In this document: positions 52,388 through 63,717 of the stretch, piece by piece
Position numbering within the stretch: the stretch's first letter is position 1
Layout of the letters: every line of letters begins with the position of its first letter
Assembly: GCA_965240325.2 (NCBI GenBank)
Contig: OZ251232.1
Coordinates: forward strand, 620,001-684,000
DNA: 64,000 bases
Origin: Rebecca billardiae RCC1528
Taxonomy: Eukaryota; Haptophyta
Direction of reading: 5' to 3'
Translations under genes and position numbers: made by a program
The notes under the pieces: model-generated
Databases searched by the model: none
The model's input: the letters and a program-made list of their open reading frames with translations, nothing else
Told to the model about the DNA's origin: nothing

Positions 52388-53854
52388 CCTCGCGCAGCAG
52401 CGCGGCGTGGTCGTCCGCAGTGCACCCCAGCGCGGCGCACCACGCGGCGCACACCGCCTGCCGCTGCGTGAGCAGCTCGTCCACCGCGAGCGACGGGTCG
52501 AGCAGCTGCAGCTCGCCCGAGCTGCTCGTGCGCATCACCGGCGGCTGGCTCATCAGCTCGACCAGGTACCGAGCGCCCTCGAACCGCGTCTCAGGCCTGC
52601 GAGGGGGCGCGCGCGGCGCGCGGCGCGGGTGCGGCGGGTGAACGCGCTGAGAGCCGCGGGCGGCGCGGGGTCGGGTGCGAGGCGACGCGCGCCGGGCCCG
52701 CGCGCGCGCGGGCGCAGCGCGCACGTCTCGAGGAGCGGCCGCCATGCCTCGAAGCGCTCGCGCAGCCACGCCACGGTGGCGTGCTTGCTCGACGAGCCTG
52801 CGCCCTCGTCGCGCTCGAGCTCGCGCAGCGTCCTGAGCGTGGCCTCGCGCATGAGGGCGCGCTGGAGCATGTCGTAGTTGAGCGCGCGGAAGGGCGTGGA
52901 CGAGCCCGACCACGAGCGCGTCGCCTCGGCGAACGTCGCCGCCACCGGCAGCGGCACCTTGGGCCTGCCATCGCTGCTGAGCTCCTCGACCTCGAGCGCA
53001 GCGGCTGCCTCGGCCATGCCGTCGGCCGCCGAGGTGCCGCTCGCGCCGAAGCCCGGCGCGTCCGCAGGGTCGGCGCCCTGCCCCTCCCCCGGGCCGACGG
53101 CGCACAGCTCGGGCCCCGCCTCGCCCTCCGCCGCCCGCCGCTTGCTCTCCTCCTCGCTGCACAGCCACGCCTTGATCCGCGCGCCGTCGGCCGCAATGAT
53201 GGGCAGGTCGTGCAGCCACTCGTCAGAGAGCTGCGAGCGGATCTGCATGAGGCCGCGCGCGACGCGGCGCGGCTCGATCGTCTCAGTGTACTCCCTGTAC
53301 GCCGGCCCCTGGTTCTTGAGGTACGGGTTGTTGCGCCGGCTCGCCGACGCCGCCGCCCACGGCGCCTCTGCGCCGTCCGCCGTCGCCGTCGCCGACGCCT
53401 CGCCGTTCTTGCGCGGCAGCAGGTCCGGTGTGCCCACGCGGTACCGCACGGTGTACTCCTGCGGGCCGGAGGAGAGCATCGTGCGCAGGTAGTCCTGCCA
53501 GTCGCACCGCAGCCCGTCGAGCCCGCGGAATTTGATCGTACTCGTCATATCGCCCGTGCGCGTCGCGCGCAGGTGCTCGTGGCCCAAAAAGCTCTCGAGC
53601 CAGCGCCCCATGAGCTCGTTCTTGAACTCCATGGCGTACGAGAGCTGCGCCTGGATGGAGCTCTGCAGCAGGAGCTTGCGCGGCACCTCGTTGCCGTCGC
53701 GCTCGCGCGAGGCAGCCAGGGGCCGCGCGCGCGCCGGCGCCGCGCGCCCCGCGACGCGCGACGCGCCAACGGCACCACGCGCCAGGACGTGCGGCGTGGC
53801 GGGAGCCGCGAGGAGGGCGGCGAGTATTGCGTACTTAGATGCTGACCGCCACAT
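52332..53854 (-). CDS. Conserved plastid-type protein of unknown function
   Basis: Two exons: complement(52332..52596, 52725..53854), 464 residues. The 128-bp intron (GTGCGC...CGCAG) joins AWRPLLET to PETRFEGARYLVELM. ATG 53854 gives a signal-peptide-like segment (MWRSASKYAILAALLAAPATPHVLA) followed by an Arg/Ala-rich stretch, as in bipartite plastid leaders. The core LLLQSSIQAQLSYAMEFKNELMGRWLESFLGHEH and NPYLKNQGPAYREYTETIEPRRVA resembles a protein conserved in chromist algae that I recognise only as uncharacterised. The frame is open upstream to 54232 but without a better start. Its C-terminus and stop lie inside a 62-bp tandem duplication. Confidence 0.7.
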
Positions 53855-55350
53855 CTGTGCGCGTCTGCCGAGGCCCAGGGGGCACCACCCGCGCTCGGTG
53901 ACGCTTCCTGCCGGAACCGCGCCCTTCCGCAAACGCTGCCTCCGCTCGCGGAGCAAGAACTGGCGGTGCAGGCGTGCAGCCGCTTGCCGCGCGCGCGGCC
54001 AGCGGTCATCCGCGAATCTGAGGCTGAAAACAGGCTGTGCCGTCGTCACGACGTGTGGCCGCCGCAGCCAAGAACGAAAAGCCGTTGGTCGGCACTCGGC
54101 GCGGTCCCGGCCGACGGGCGGCGGGGCAGCGGGTAAAATTCTCGGCACCTTCGTCGCCCTTCGACCGGTGGCGGCCCGGCGCCCGCGGGTGCGCAGTGGG
54201 AGGGCGCGACTACCAGCGAACAACTGGGACACTCACAACTGGGACACTCCGAAGGGTCATCGCCAAGCAATATTATAAAAAACACCGCCAACGTACGGCC
54301 CTTGGGGCCTTGGCCAACGGGGCGACCGGTTTGATTCCCCACAACGGATGATGGCTGCTCCTGAGCCGCACGACGGCGCAGCTCTCCTCGTTCGTCGGCA
54401 GCAGTGCCCGATTGCGGACAAGTCGGCGTTGGTGCCATAGATTGGTAGCAGAGCACCACCCGCTCCGTGATCGAACAGAATGGAGCGCGGCTTGAGCTGC
54501 TGGAGCGCGATCCACCTGCGGCGCTGCGCAGCTCGTATAGGCAGAGAGGACAGAAGACGGCTGGTGGCCTGCACAGGTATAGCCGCAGTCAGGATTCCTT
54601 CCAATGTGACTCCACGCATCCTCCCATTGCGTCTTGCATCATTCTCCTCGCACGCCCGGCGGCGACCCAGGCGGCTCATAGGGCTTCGGGTGCAAACCAG
54701 TCTTCGCGTGGCACCGAGCTATTGACGAGCAGCGCGTTGACTGAGGTAGCCCACTCAGGACTCCGCTGGCCCAAGAGAGCTGGCCTTCCGTGGCCTGTCT
54801 TGCTCCGGCACTTGCAGGCGGTTGTGAGAGCGGCCTGCCCCCCTTTCCCGAGCCGCGTGAATAAATGCGTCGCCTGCAGGCGGCACTACTACTAGTTGAT
54901 GTCAGTTTGGCGTGGCGTGTCATCCTGGCGGCGTGGGAAGCGACTTGCTCTCGTCGATCACTCGGGGTCTGACCAGACTGACAGCCAGACATACCGATTA
55001 CCCTCGTTGGCGAGGCGCGCCCCGCGGGGTTGGGGGCGGAGGCAAGGAGGCGGGCCACTAGACTGAGACTCCGGAGCCAGCGGCGACCAGGGGCCAGGAG
55101 GACCTGACTCCGGAGCCAGGGCTGCTGACGATGTGTGACAGGCAACTATAAAAATCGTCACCTCACTGGCAGCCCAGCTGCCAAGCTTATCTTCATCCGA
55201 ATCAGCTCTACATAAGTACTGCGGCAAAGTGCTGAACCTATGACCAAGCCGCATACTGACTGCACCCGCATTTGCATCATTCATCAAATTCATGCAGCAG
55301 CTCCGCGCCGGAGTCCAACTAAGACGCCGACTACTGTAGTATATCTGCCA

Positions 55351-55352
<2 letters not shown>

Positions 55353-55410
<58 letters not shown>

Positions 55411-55418
55411 ATATATAT
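55353..55418. repeat. Compound (TA)n-(TG)n-(TA)n microsatellite
   Basis: About 46 bp of TA, a GT run of about 12 bp, then a short TA run. It lies within, and accounts for, Ile/Tyr-rich stretches of ORFs on both strands. Confidence 0.95.
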
Positions 55419-55919
55419 GGGGGTAGTGCTCCGGAAGGCGCTCGGCCGCCATGGGTACGGTGGCACTGCTCGTCACCGGCGCACTGGGCACCGTGCTCGT
55501 CCTCGTGCTCGTCCTCGTCGCTGCTCTCCGCCGCCGCCTGCCTGCTACCGCTCTGACCATTTCCAAGGACACGCCTATCGATTCAGAGTATTCTTCATCA
55601 CGATGACATGGCCACGGTTGCCGAGGAGTCTCGCCAGCTTGCTGCGTGAACAAGGGCCTGTCCCGCTTCGTTTCGAGCAGATGGCGATATGCCAACAAAT
55701 GGCGCGGATGGCACCATGTAGGGGGTCCAAGCCAGCAGCCCACTGATTTGTGGTATTTGACAACCATGCCATGTAGGCGTCTGCTGAGCGTGGCGCTTGC
55801 GGAGTCACCCTCAAATATGTCCCACAGCCCAGCCCAGCCGTCAGAAGCACTAAAAACCGACTCCGCGTGTCGTCGCGCGGTCGTGCGCACGCGCAGCGGC
55901 GCCCGCTGTGTCACGTAGA

Positions 55920-56245
55920 GATTCAGCCGAATGTTACCTACTTGTCATTGCAGCTAGATGACGATACGCGGTCGGACTTACCTATTGACAAGCGCTGCCC
56001 CCTATCCGAAGGATTTTATGGTGAAAATACCGGAAAAGTGGGGCACAATGCTGTGCGCGTAGACGTCCATGAAAAACTACTCCAAGATCGAGCACATTAC
56101 CCATTTAATTATAGGAATTTACCCGTGTATAAGAGCATGTTTAACCACTGCATATCAAATGTGGTTACTTTTATAATATATATTCAAGTACGTGCCTATA
56201 CATGGGTACCTTGCTCACTATTTGCTGGGTCATCCGAATACGGAA
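55920..56245 (+). other. AT-rich island with continuous open frame
   Basis: About 45% GC in an otherwise 65-75% GC region. The plus frame stays open through the whole island (part of ORF 55867..57054) and reads VTYLSLQLDDDTRSDLPIDK and FNYRNLPVYKSMFNHCIS. At this composition a 110-codon open stretch is uncommon by chance. No family recognised; may be a fragment of a transferred or mobile gene. Confidence 0.4.
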
Positions 56246-56661
56246 TACGGCGGCGCCGAGACGGCTCATGCTGCCACTGGACTCACATCAGTGAGCGCCG
56301 GCCCGCGAACGCGGGCCTGATGCCGGTGGCGGGCTGCACGTGCTGCGGCACACGGCCAACTCCGCCACTGAACATGCCACCATCCCCGTATGAGAGGCCT
56401 CTCCGCCGTCGAGGCTGGCGTGCGCAGACTAGCTCGCCATGTGTGGCGGCTTCCTTGCCGGTCTCAGGTGTCACCGGCACCGTCGCCGTTCGTCGTACAC
56501 CAGCCCACTTGAGGCCGCCACCGGTCCACCTCTGCTGCGGCTACAGCGCTTGCAGTCGAGGGTGCTCCAGGTTACCTCTGACTCGGCGAGCTGCTCGGTG
56601 GCGAGCGTTGAGCTCTCTGCCTCCGCTGCCGCGCCCAGCGCGCACGCCTGCCCCGAGCACC

Positions 56662-57054
56662 ATGCAGTCTGCACGCTGCTCCAAGACGGCCGCCAACAGT
56701 GGCGGCGGCACTCCCGAGACGAAGACACGGTGTACAGATGTGGCAGCGGCCATAGCGGAGCTTGGCGGCGCGCGTCTGCTCCGCAGCAAGCTTGACGTTC
56801 GTGACAAGGTGCACGCTCTTCGCCTCAGGGCAGCTCGGCTGCTGCATGCAGCCAAGCGGCACGCCAAGTGGCACAACAAACAAGCCGACGCGTGCCGGCT
56901 GGAGCTTCTGGCGGTACTACTGTGGGCTGGAAGACAGGCCCCGCACGTACACAGGGTCGCCGAGCTTGCTTACCACCCACGACTGCCGCGCGCTCCCGTT
57001 TGCGCACGAGCGGCCCGGATCGCGCGAGTGCATGCGCAGCGCGTGGGGAGGTGA
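56662..57054 (+). CDS. Possible hypothetical protein (C-terminal part of a longer ORF)
   Basis: 130 codons from an internal ATG (MQSARCSKTAANSGGG) to TGA 57054. The middle (DVAAAIAELGGARLLRSKLD and ALRLRAARLLHAAKRHAKWH) is a plausible helical protein. Not recognised; no splice partners seen. Very uncertain. Confidence 0.2.
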   Translation: MQSARCSKTAANSGGGTPETKTRCTDVAAAIAELGGARLLRSKLDVRDKVHALRLRAARLLHAAKRHAKWHNKQADACRLELLAVLLWAGRQAPHVHRVAELAYHPRLPRAPVCARAARIARVHAQRVGR

Positions 57055-57994
57055 GCACTGCACGCACCGGGCCAAGCGCCGGGGGCTGACTCATTCTCCT
57101 CATGAACTGATGGAACCAGTAGGGAACCAGGGCGCAGCGTGCACGGTTCACCTGGAACCGGGGCTGCGTTGTCCGCGCTCATCCGGATGAGAGTTTGAAC
57201 GGCGCGCAGAGCGGGGCTGTGAGGTTCAAGATGTCCGGTGAGAGCGAGCTGCCAGCGATCATTTGGCCGAACGCTGCCATGGTGGCCACCCTGACTCGCC
57301 CGCCCGCGCGCCTCTGACGCCAGAGCGCGCTCCGCCGCGCCGACGCGACGATGAAGTCCACCGCCCAGGCGTGCTGCTCGCCCGATCTCGGGCTCGACCG
57401 TGCTCTGAACGGCCACGGCCCGTGCTGCCGCAATTCGAGGCCAAAATGTTCGGAAATGCTCAGCGCGAAATCGGTCAGTCGATTTTCGATTTTAAATTCC
57501 GCGGCTTGGACCCCCTACACCATGCATGCCACACTTCGTCACGGCGCGCCGGAGTGATGCGCACACAGCAGGACACATACGTGCAGCCCGCGGCAGCTGT
57601 CGCTGACACTAGGCCTCGCGGGCGGCTCGCCGCCCACCGGCGCTGGCGAGTGCGCGCGTGCGCGGCGCTGCAGTGACTGCAGTCAGCACCGGCGGCGCCA
57701 CTCCGACTGCTCGTCCGCTTATATAGATATTATATCGTCAAGTGCAGCCTCACAGCAGCGGGCTGCTATCGGGCGTCAGGCGGACTGACGATGATCCGAT
57801 CGTCAGTCACAATGACAGTGGCGGCGCGATCGACGACCGCCATGAGTAGTCGCGTATATATTATTATTATTTGTTATATATATATGTATACGTACGGGAC
57901 TTAGGGCTAGCTAGTAGCTGCCCCCGCGGTACGTGAACGTCGGCGGAGTCCCGGAGCGCGTTAATCGCGTATAGACGAGTCGTCTTAGAGAGAT

Positions 57995-57996
<2 letters not shown>

Positions 57997-58072
<76 letters not shown>

Positions 58073-58270
58073 AGCAGAGAGAGAGAGAGACAGAGACGGA
58101 GATCGACGGGAGAGAGACAGAGAGACGGAGACGGGACGAGAGAGACATGCTAGACAGAGAGAGAGAGAGAGAGAGAGTGACGGAGAGACTTCGGAGAGAG
58201 ATCTCGAGAGAGATCTCGAGAGAGAGAGAGAGAGAGAGACAGAGAGAGCTGAGAGAGAGAGAGAGAGAGT
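57997..58270. repeat. (GA)n microsatellite with imperfect extension
   Basis: About 70 bp of perfect GA followed by about 200 bp of interrupted GAGA with CAGAGA, ACGGAG and TCTCGAGAGAGA variants. It explains the Arg/Glu and Ser/Leu ORFs. It ends about 280 bp from the 3' end of the PDCD5 gene. Confidence 0.95.
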
Positions 58271-58548
58271 ACGCATCAGTATACGACGACTACTACTGCA
58301 TGACGATGACGCGAATAAATCGGCACGCAGCTGCTCAATCGCAGCACGCCTTAGCAGCGACAGCAGTCAGCGGCTGGCCTGGACGTGTCACGTGAATGAA
58401 GGTTGCGGAATTGGCTCTGCGGACCGTGATCGTGCCCGAGCATCCCGATGCGCGGCAGCATACGATCGATCCATCTCCCGCATAGATCTCCCGCATGCCA
58501 CGTCGCACCACGCGACAGAGCCGCACGCTGGCTGGTCCCGCGCCACGC

Positions 58549-59128
58549 TCAGAAGTCGTCATCGTTGGGCATGTCGTCGTCGTCATCGAATGCCCGCCGC
58601 CGGTTGAAGACGATCTTGGGCTTGTGCTCCTCGGTGGGCGCGGTCACCTGCTCGAGGATGCGGATGAGCTGCGGCTCGTCGACCTTTCCCCGGAGCTGCC
58701 CGACCTGGGCCATCTTGATGATGGCGTCCTCCACCTTGCGCGCCTTGTCGGCCTTCACCAGCGCGATGCGTGAGAGCCGGGCGCGCGCGTCAGGTGTGAT
58801 CAGCTGCACCAACATCTCCTCGCGCATCTCCGCCATCCGCCTGGCGCGCGCACGAGGCACGATGGCGGTCGGTGGCGGCGTGTGTGGGGAGGGGGCTCCA
58901 TCAGACGCGCGTGCGCGCGCGCCGCGCGGGGCCGGTGCGCTTGGGGGCACGCGGCGCGGGACGCACGCGAGGGCGGGCCAGCCGAGGCGCCACGCGCGCG
59001 CACTTTTGCTGCTGCTGCTCCTGCTGCATCTTCTCCACGTCAAAGTTGCCCCCCGCGCCAGCGCCACCACCTCCCTGCATCTGAGCCATGCGCTGCGCGC
59101 GCATCTGCGCGAGCTCGTCGTCGGCCAT
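58549..59128 (-). CDS. PDCD5: PDCD5 / TFAR19 double-stranded DNA-binding family protein
   Basis: Two exons: complement(58549..58840, 59004..59128), 138 residues. The 163-bp intron (GTGCGC...CCAG) joins QEQQQQK to RMAEMREEM. N-terminal ADDELAQMRAQRMAQMQ, then the core ARARLSRIALVKADKARKVE, QLRGKVDEPQLIRILEQV and KIVFNRRRAFDDDDDMPNDDDF are typical of PDCD5 from archaea to animals. In animals it is an apoptosis-related partner of TIP60 and of the chaperonin CCT; the archaeal homologue binds DNA. Length (about 125-140) is normal. Confidence 0.93.
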
Positions 59129-59311
59129 GACCTGAGAGGCTCGCGTCGACGCGGCGGTCGACCGTTGAGCCGTGGGCCGAGGGCGTTAACGATGGCGCCC
59201 AGCGCGGCCGCGCAGGCGTGCGATCACAACTACATTCTCACAAGCCATTTATTTTTTAGTGGACGACGCGATGTATTTTTTCTCATCGATCGATCCACAC
59301 GCTGCCACCGT

Positions 59312-59539
59312 CTACAGGTCGAGTGCGAAGCGGCTGAGCTCCGCGCGGATCGACGGCTCGTCCGCCGCTCCGGATGCCGCCACGTGTGCGGCCACGCGCG
59401 TCGCGCCGACGCCGGCGGCTCCCGCGCTCGGCGCGGGCGAGGACAGCGAGCGTGTGCCCGGCGCCGCGCGCCCCGCGCCGCCCGAGCGGCCGGTCGATCG
59501 CACGCGCCGCAGCCCTGGCACGAGGAAGTGCGACGAGCT

Positions 59540-59581
<42 letters not shown>

Positions 59582-62500
59582 CGCGGCGCTTGCGCCCGCG
59601 AGCCAGCTGCGCTCCGCGCGGCGCCGCGCGCCCGGCGGCGGCAGCACCGCCTCGGCCGACACCTGCGAGACCGAGCCGTCCGCGCTCGCGCGCGCCGCGC
59701 CCGCGCCCGCGGCCGCGTCGCCGGCGCTCGGCGCGGCGACGACGCGGATCAGCCGCAGCCGCGCGGCGCGCGCGGCGCGCGCGAGCGCGCGCGCGCGCGC
59801 GAGCGAAGCCCCGCCCGGCTCGAGCAGCTCCGCCGGCGTGTCGAGCGCGTGCGCCAGCGCGCGCGTCGCGCCCACCAGCTGCGCATACGCGTGCACCTCG
59901 GCACGGCTGCGCTCGTCCAGCGCGCCGCCGGCCGGCAGCGGCCCAAGCCCGGAGCCAAACGCTGACCCAGACGGGCCGTGCGCGGAGCGCGCGCCGTCGA
60001 GCAGGGCGCGGCGCAGCCGCGTGGGCAGCGCGCGCTCGTGGGAGAGGTAGGTGAGCACGGCCCAGTGCGACGCAGTCTCCTCGCACAGCTGCGTGTCCGT
60101 CAGCAGCGCGGCGAGCTCGGCAAGGAAGCGCGCCACGCCGGCGCGAGAGCCCGAGCGCTGTTGGGCCGCGTCGGCAAGCGCGGCGCGCTCGGCGCCCGGC
60201 TGGCACAGCCGCCAGCGCGCCGCGGCGGCGGCGTCGGCGCGGCGCGCGTGGACGGCGGAGTGGCGGACGGGCAGCAGGGCCGAGTCGCACAGCTGGGCGC
60301 ACGCGTCCTCGAGCGAGGCAGCGCCGGCGCCGTCCGCCGCCTGCCCACCGCCAGCTGGCGGCGCGGCCGCATCCGCGGCCGTGGCGCCGCCCGGCTGCGC
60401 CGCCGCCGCCGCCGAACCCACCGCCGATCCATCGGCGGCCGAGGCCGCGTGGGAGGCCTCTGGGCGCATCAGCTCGGGCCAGTCGGCGCAGCGAGAGTGA
60501 AACCGACGGCTGCGCAGCACGCGGGGCGCCGCGCCGCGCCGGCGGTGGGCGGCCGCTCGATCAGAGACAGCGCGGCGCGCAGGCGGCGCGCGCGCAGGCT
60601 GCGGCGCGCGGCGCGGGCGCGCGGCGCGGGCGGCGGGCGCGCCGCGCGGCGCGGCGCGGGGCGGGGGCCGGCGCGCGGCGCAGTGCGCGCGCGCACAGGG
60701 CCCGGCAGTCGAGCAGAGGGTGCACAGGGAAGTCGAACGGCTCACACCCAGGGCACGCCGGCCGCAGCTCGGAGAAGGGCTGCGCCAGCCGAGCGACCGC
60801 CGCCGTCCACGCCAGGTCGTGCGCGCACACGCGCCGCCACGCGCGGCTGAGGCGCGCCATGCTGCCGAGGCGCAGCGCGGCGCGCGCACGGAGCGGCGGC
60901 ACGGGGCAGCGGGCGGACGGCGGCGAGACGGGCGGTCAGCGTGCGCGTGGGCGCGCGCGCACGCGCCGGCCAACGCATCCCCCGTTCCCCACCCCGCCAC
61001 GCGCGCGTGCACGGCACGGCCGCACGCGCGCAGCCGAGCGCGCGCGCGCGTGCCCGCGCGGCGCGCACCGCCCCACCTCCCGCGCGGAGGGCAGCTTGTC
61101 CAGGATGAGCGCGAGCACGTCGTCCGCGGCGTCTGAGGCGTGCGCGCTGGCGGCCGGGCCGCGCGCCGCGCACGCCGCGCACGCGCCCTCGCACAGCTCC
61201 GCGCAGCCGCAGCGAGCGTGCCGCTCCATCGCCGCCGAGCCGCCCGCCTCCGCGCCGCCCGCGCCGCCGGCGCGCGCGTGCTGCTGCTGGGTGGGTGCGG
61301 GCCGGGTGGCGACGGCGCGGTCGGCGAGGCGGCGGACGGCGCGGCGCGGGCCGTCGACATCACGGCCGAGGCTGAGCGCGTGCAGCGCCTCGACGCCCTC
61401 CTCGCCCGCGGGCTGCGCCACCGCCCGCGCCCTCCCGGACCCACCGGGCGCGGGGCAGAGAGCCGTCTCCGCGGCACGGCGCGCGCCGCCGCCGCCGCCG
61501 CAGCCGGCGCCGCCGGTGCCGCCGCCGCCGCCGCCACTGCCGCCGATGACGACGCCCCCGCATGCCTCGCTCTCGCCTCGCGCGCTCGAGCCGTCTCCGC
61601 CGGCGGCGCCCGCGCGCAGCGCGCGGCGCGAGGGCTCGACGTGCGGGTCCGCGTCCACACGCGCGCGCTTTGCGCGCGGCGTGATGAGCGGTGCCGGCGG
61701 CGTCGGCGCGAGCGGCGGTGGCGGTGGCGGCGCGGGCCGCGCGGTGGCGCCGGTGCCCAGCTGGGCGGCGGGCGGCGCGCACGCGGCCGGCGGCGGGTGA
61801 GCTCGCGCGTGCGCCGAGCCGTGCTGCGCCGAGGCGCTCGGCTCGGCCACGCCGCCGCCTCCCCAGCTGTGCGCGTCGGACGCCTCCGCCGCCGTCGACA
61901 GCTCGGCGTGAGGCGCGGGCGGAGACGCTGGCGGCGGCCGGCCGGAGCGCTCGGGCGCGCCGCTTGCCGTCGCCCCCGTCGAGGTGGCGGCGCCGACGCA
62001 GCCGTGCGCGCTCGGCGCGCGCGCGCGGGCGCTCGCAGACGCCTCGGCTCGCTGCCCGCCGTGGGGCGCCGCCGGCGCCCGCTCGTCGGCGCGCTCGGCC
62101 AACGCCGCCGCGGGCGCCGTGGCCGAGCCCGCGGCCGGTATCGTCGGCGCCGCCGCGGCCTCGCGCGCGGCGCGCGGCGGCGCGCACGCGCGCTGCTGCT
62201 CGGCGGCGCGGCCTGCGCCTGCGCCGACACGGCCAGCGCGCGAGCCGCCGCCCAGGTCGAGCCCTCCGAGCCCGAGCCGCGTGTGCCACACCGCCGAGTC
62301 GTCCTCCGGCGCGCTCTCGCCCGCCCCCCCGTCGCTGCACACGTCGCCAGAGCCCTCAGTGTCACTGCCGCCGCTGCCAGAGCCGGCGGCGCGCGCGGCG
62401 TGCGCGGCCGCGCGCGCGGACGCGGCGGCACGCGCGCGCGCGCGCGCGCCGGCGGCGCCGCCCGCCTCCTCCGCGCCGTGCCGACCGTTGGCGGGCGCCG

Positions 62501-63506
62501 CGATGCCGGCGGCCGTGCTCGCGGCGGCAGCACCGGCGCTCACGCCGCCCGCCGCGGCCGCGCCGCCAGCTCGGGCGTGCGCGTGCGCGTGCGCGTGCGG
62601 CGGCGGTGTGCTCAGCAGCGCGGCGCCGCGGACCGGTGCGGGCGGCGGCGGGCTGGCGCCGCCGTCGGCCCGCGCACGCGCCGCGCCGAACGGCGCCGCG
62701 TCCACGCCGATCGACGCGCGCGCGAACGGGTTGCTCGACTGCGCCACCAGCGGCGACGAGAGCGTGCTGCCATCGCAGTGCGCGGCAGCGCCGGCCGGTG
62801 CGCCGCCCGCGCCCGCCGCGCCCGCCGCGCCCGTGTGCGCGCCGGCTGCTGCCGCGTGCCGCGGGAGCGCCCACCACGGCCGGCCGTCGCCCTGGTGCCA
62901 GACGATCGGCGTCGAGCGCGCCGGCTGCGGCCGCGCGGCGGCCGTCGCCCGCCGCTCGCCCTGGCCGTCTGTGCTCACGCGGTCGTCCGCGGCGCACCAC
63001 GCCGCCTCGGGCGAGGCGGCGGTCGAGCGCGCGGCGCGCTTGCTCGCCGAGCGAGCGGCGCTGCCGGCGGGTGCGGAGGAGTGTGCCACCGCGGCGGAGA
63101 GCTGGCACGCCGCGAGGAAGCCCTCCAGCGCGCACTCGCTCGCTGCGCCGGCGTCAGACCGACCCGCATCCGCGGCCGACTGACACGAGGCCGAGCGCGA
63201 GTCATCGTCGCGCACCTGGGCGTCCGAGCCGTGCGCGGGCGCGTGGCTGAGGGTCTTGCTCCGCGCGGCTTTCACCGCGCGCCGCGGCGCCAGGCTCGCG
63301 TGGTTGCGCTTGCTGCCAGACGCGAGCGCTCCGGTCGGCGGTGGCGGCGGCAGCAAACCCGCGCCGCCGCTCGAGTCAGCGAGGACGAGCGAGTCGGCGC
63401 CGTCGGAGCTGGCGCAGCGGAGCACGTTGCCTTCGTACGTCCGCTGCCCCGTCTTCAGCCGGTCCCGCCAGCGGCATCCCGGGTAGCGCGGCGCCCCTGG
63501 CTCCAT
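59312..63506 (-). CDS. Large F-box protein with low-complexity N-terminus
   Basis: Three exons: complement(59312..60509, 60697..60861, 61069..63506), 1,266 residues. Introns of 187 and 207 bp start GTGCGC. The start at 63506 (MEPGAPRYPGCRWRDRLKTG) is followed by a motif RTYEGNVLRCASSDGADSL, then about 700 Ala/Gly/Ser-rich residues. The F-box spans the first splice: DDVLALILDKLPSAREVGR joined to MARLSRAWRRVCAHDLAW. The second splice gives LLDCRAL-RRFHSRCADW. A helical region of about 300 residues and a poly-Asp run of 13 (59540-59582) precede the C-terminus. Probably an SCF ubiquitin-ligase adaptor; the substrate domain is not recognised. An ATG at 63560 would add 18 residues. Confidence 0.72.
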
Positions 63507-63717
63507 GCCAAGAGCTCTCCCGCCCCCCTTCGCTGTGCCTGCCCGCCGCGCAAGCGCCAAGCAGGCTTGGCCGCGGGCACCGCCGCACTGGGCATTAGAT
63601 GAGCCCCGATACCTACCGGCGGCTACCCGCCCCGTTGAGTGCCAGTCATCATCAAATCTGAGCTCACGTCCAGCCTGAAAATCTCGTCAGCAGAAAATAG
63701 CGCGGGAAAACGAAAAC

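Larger units (their letters stand above)
53855..58548. other. 4.7-kb gene-poor region of mixed composition
   Basis: No confident gene. It contains the upstream region of the plastid-type gene, a double AACTGGGACACTC repeat (54222-54250), and long but unrecognised ORFs (minus 54257..54679 and 54958..55914; plus 55867..57054). The minus 55 kb ORF crosses the TA repeat and is unlikely to be real as a whole. There are TA/TG and GA microsatellites and an AT-rich island at 55920-56245. A motif AGGGGGTCCAAGCC at 55716-55730 occurs inverted at 57503-57517, possibly the relics of an element. Confidence 0.45.

Noticed and set aside
54290-54350. tRNA-like T-arm (GGTTTGATTCCCC) near an inverted GGCC-rich stretch
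   Set aside because: The T-stem does not pair properly and no acceptor or anticodon stems of tRNA length were found.
54958-55914. 318-codon minus ORF crossing the TA repeat
   Set aside because: The frame depends on the microsatellite length, has no recognisable domain and changes composition abruptly. The part before the repeat might be real but is not supportable.
57993-58607. Arg/Glu- and Ser/Leu-repeat ORFs
   Set aside because: Direct translation of the GA microsatellite and its imperfect extension.
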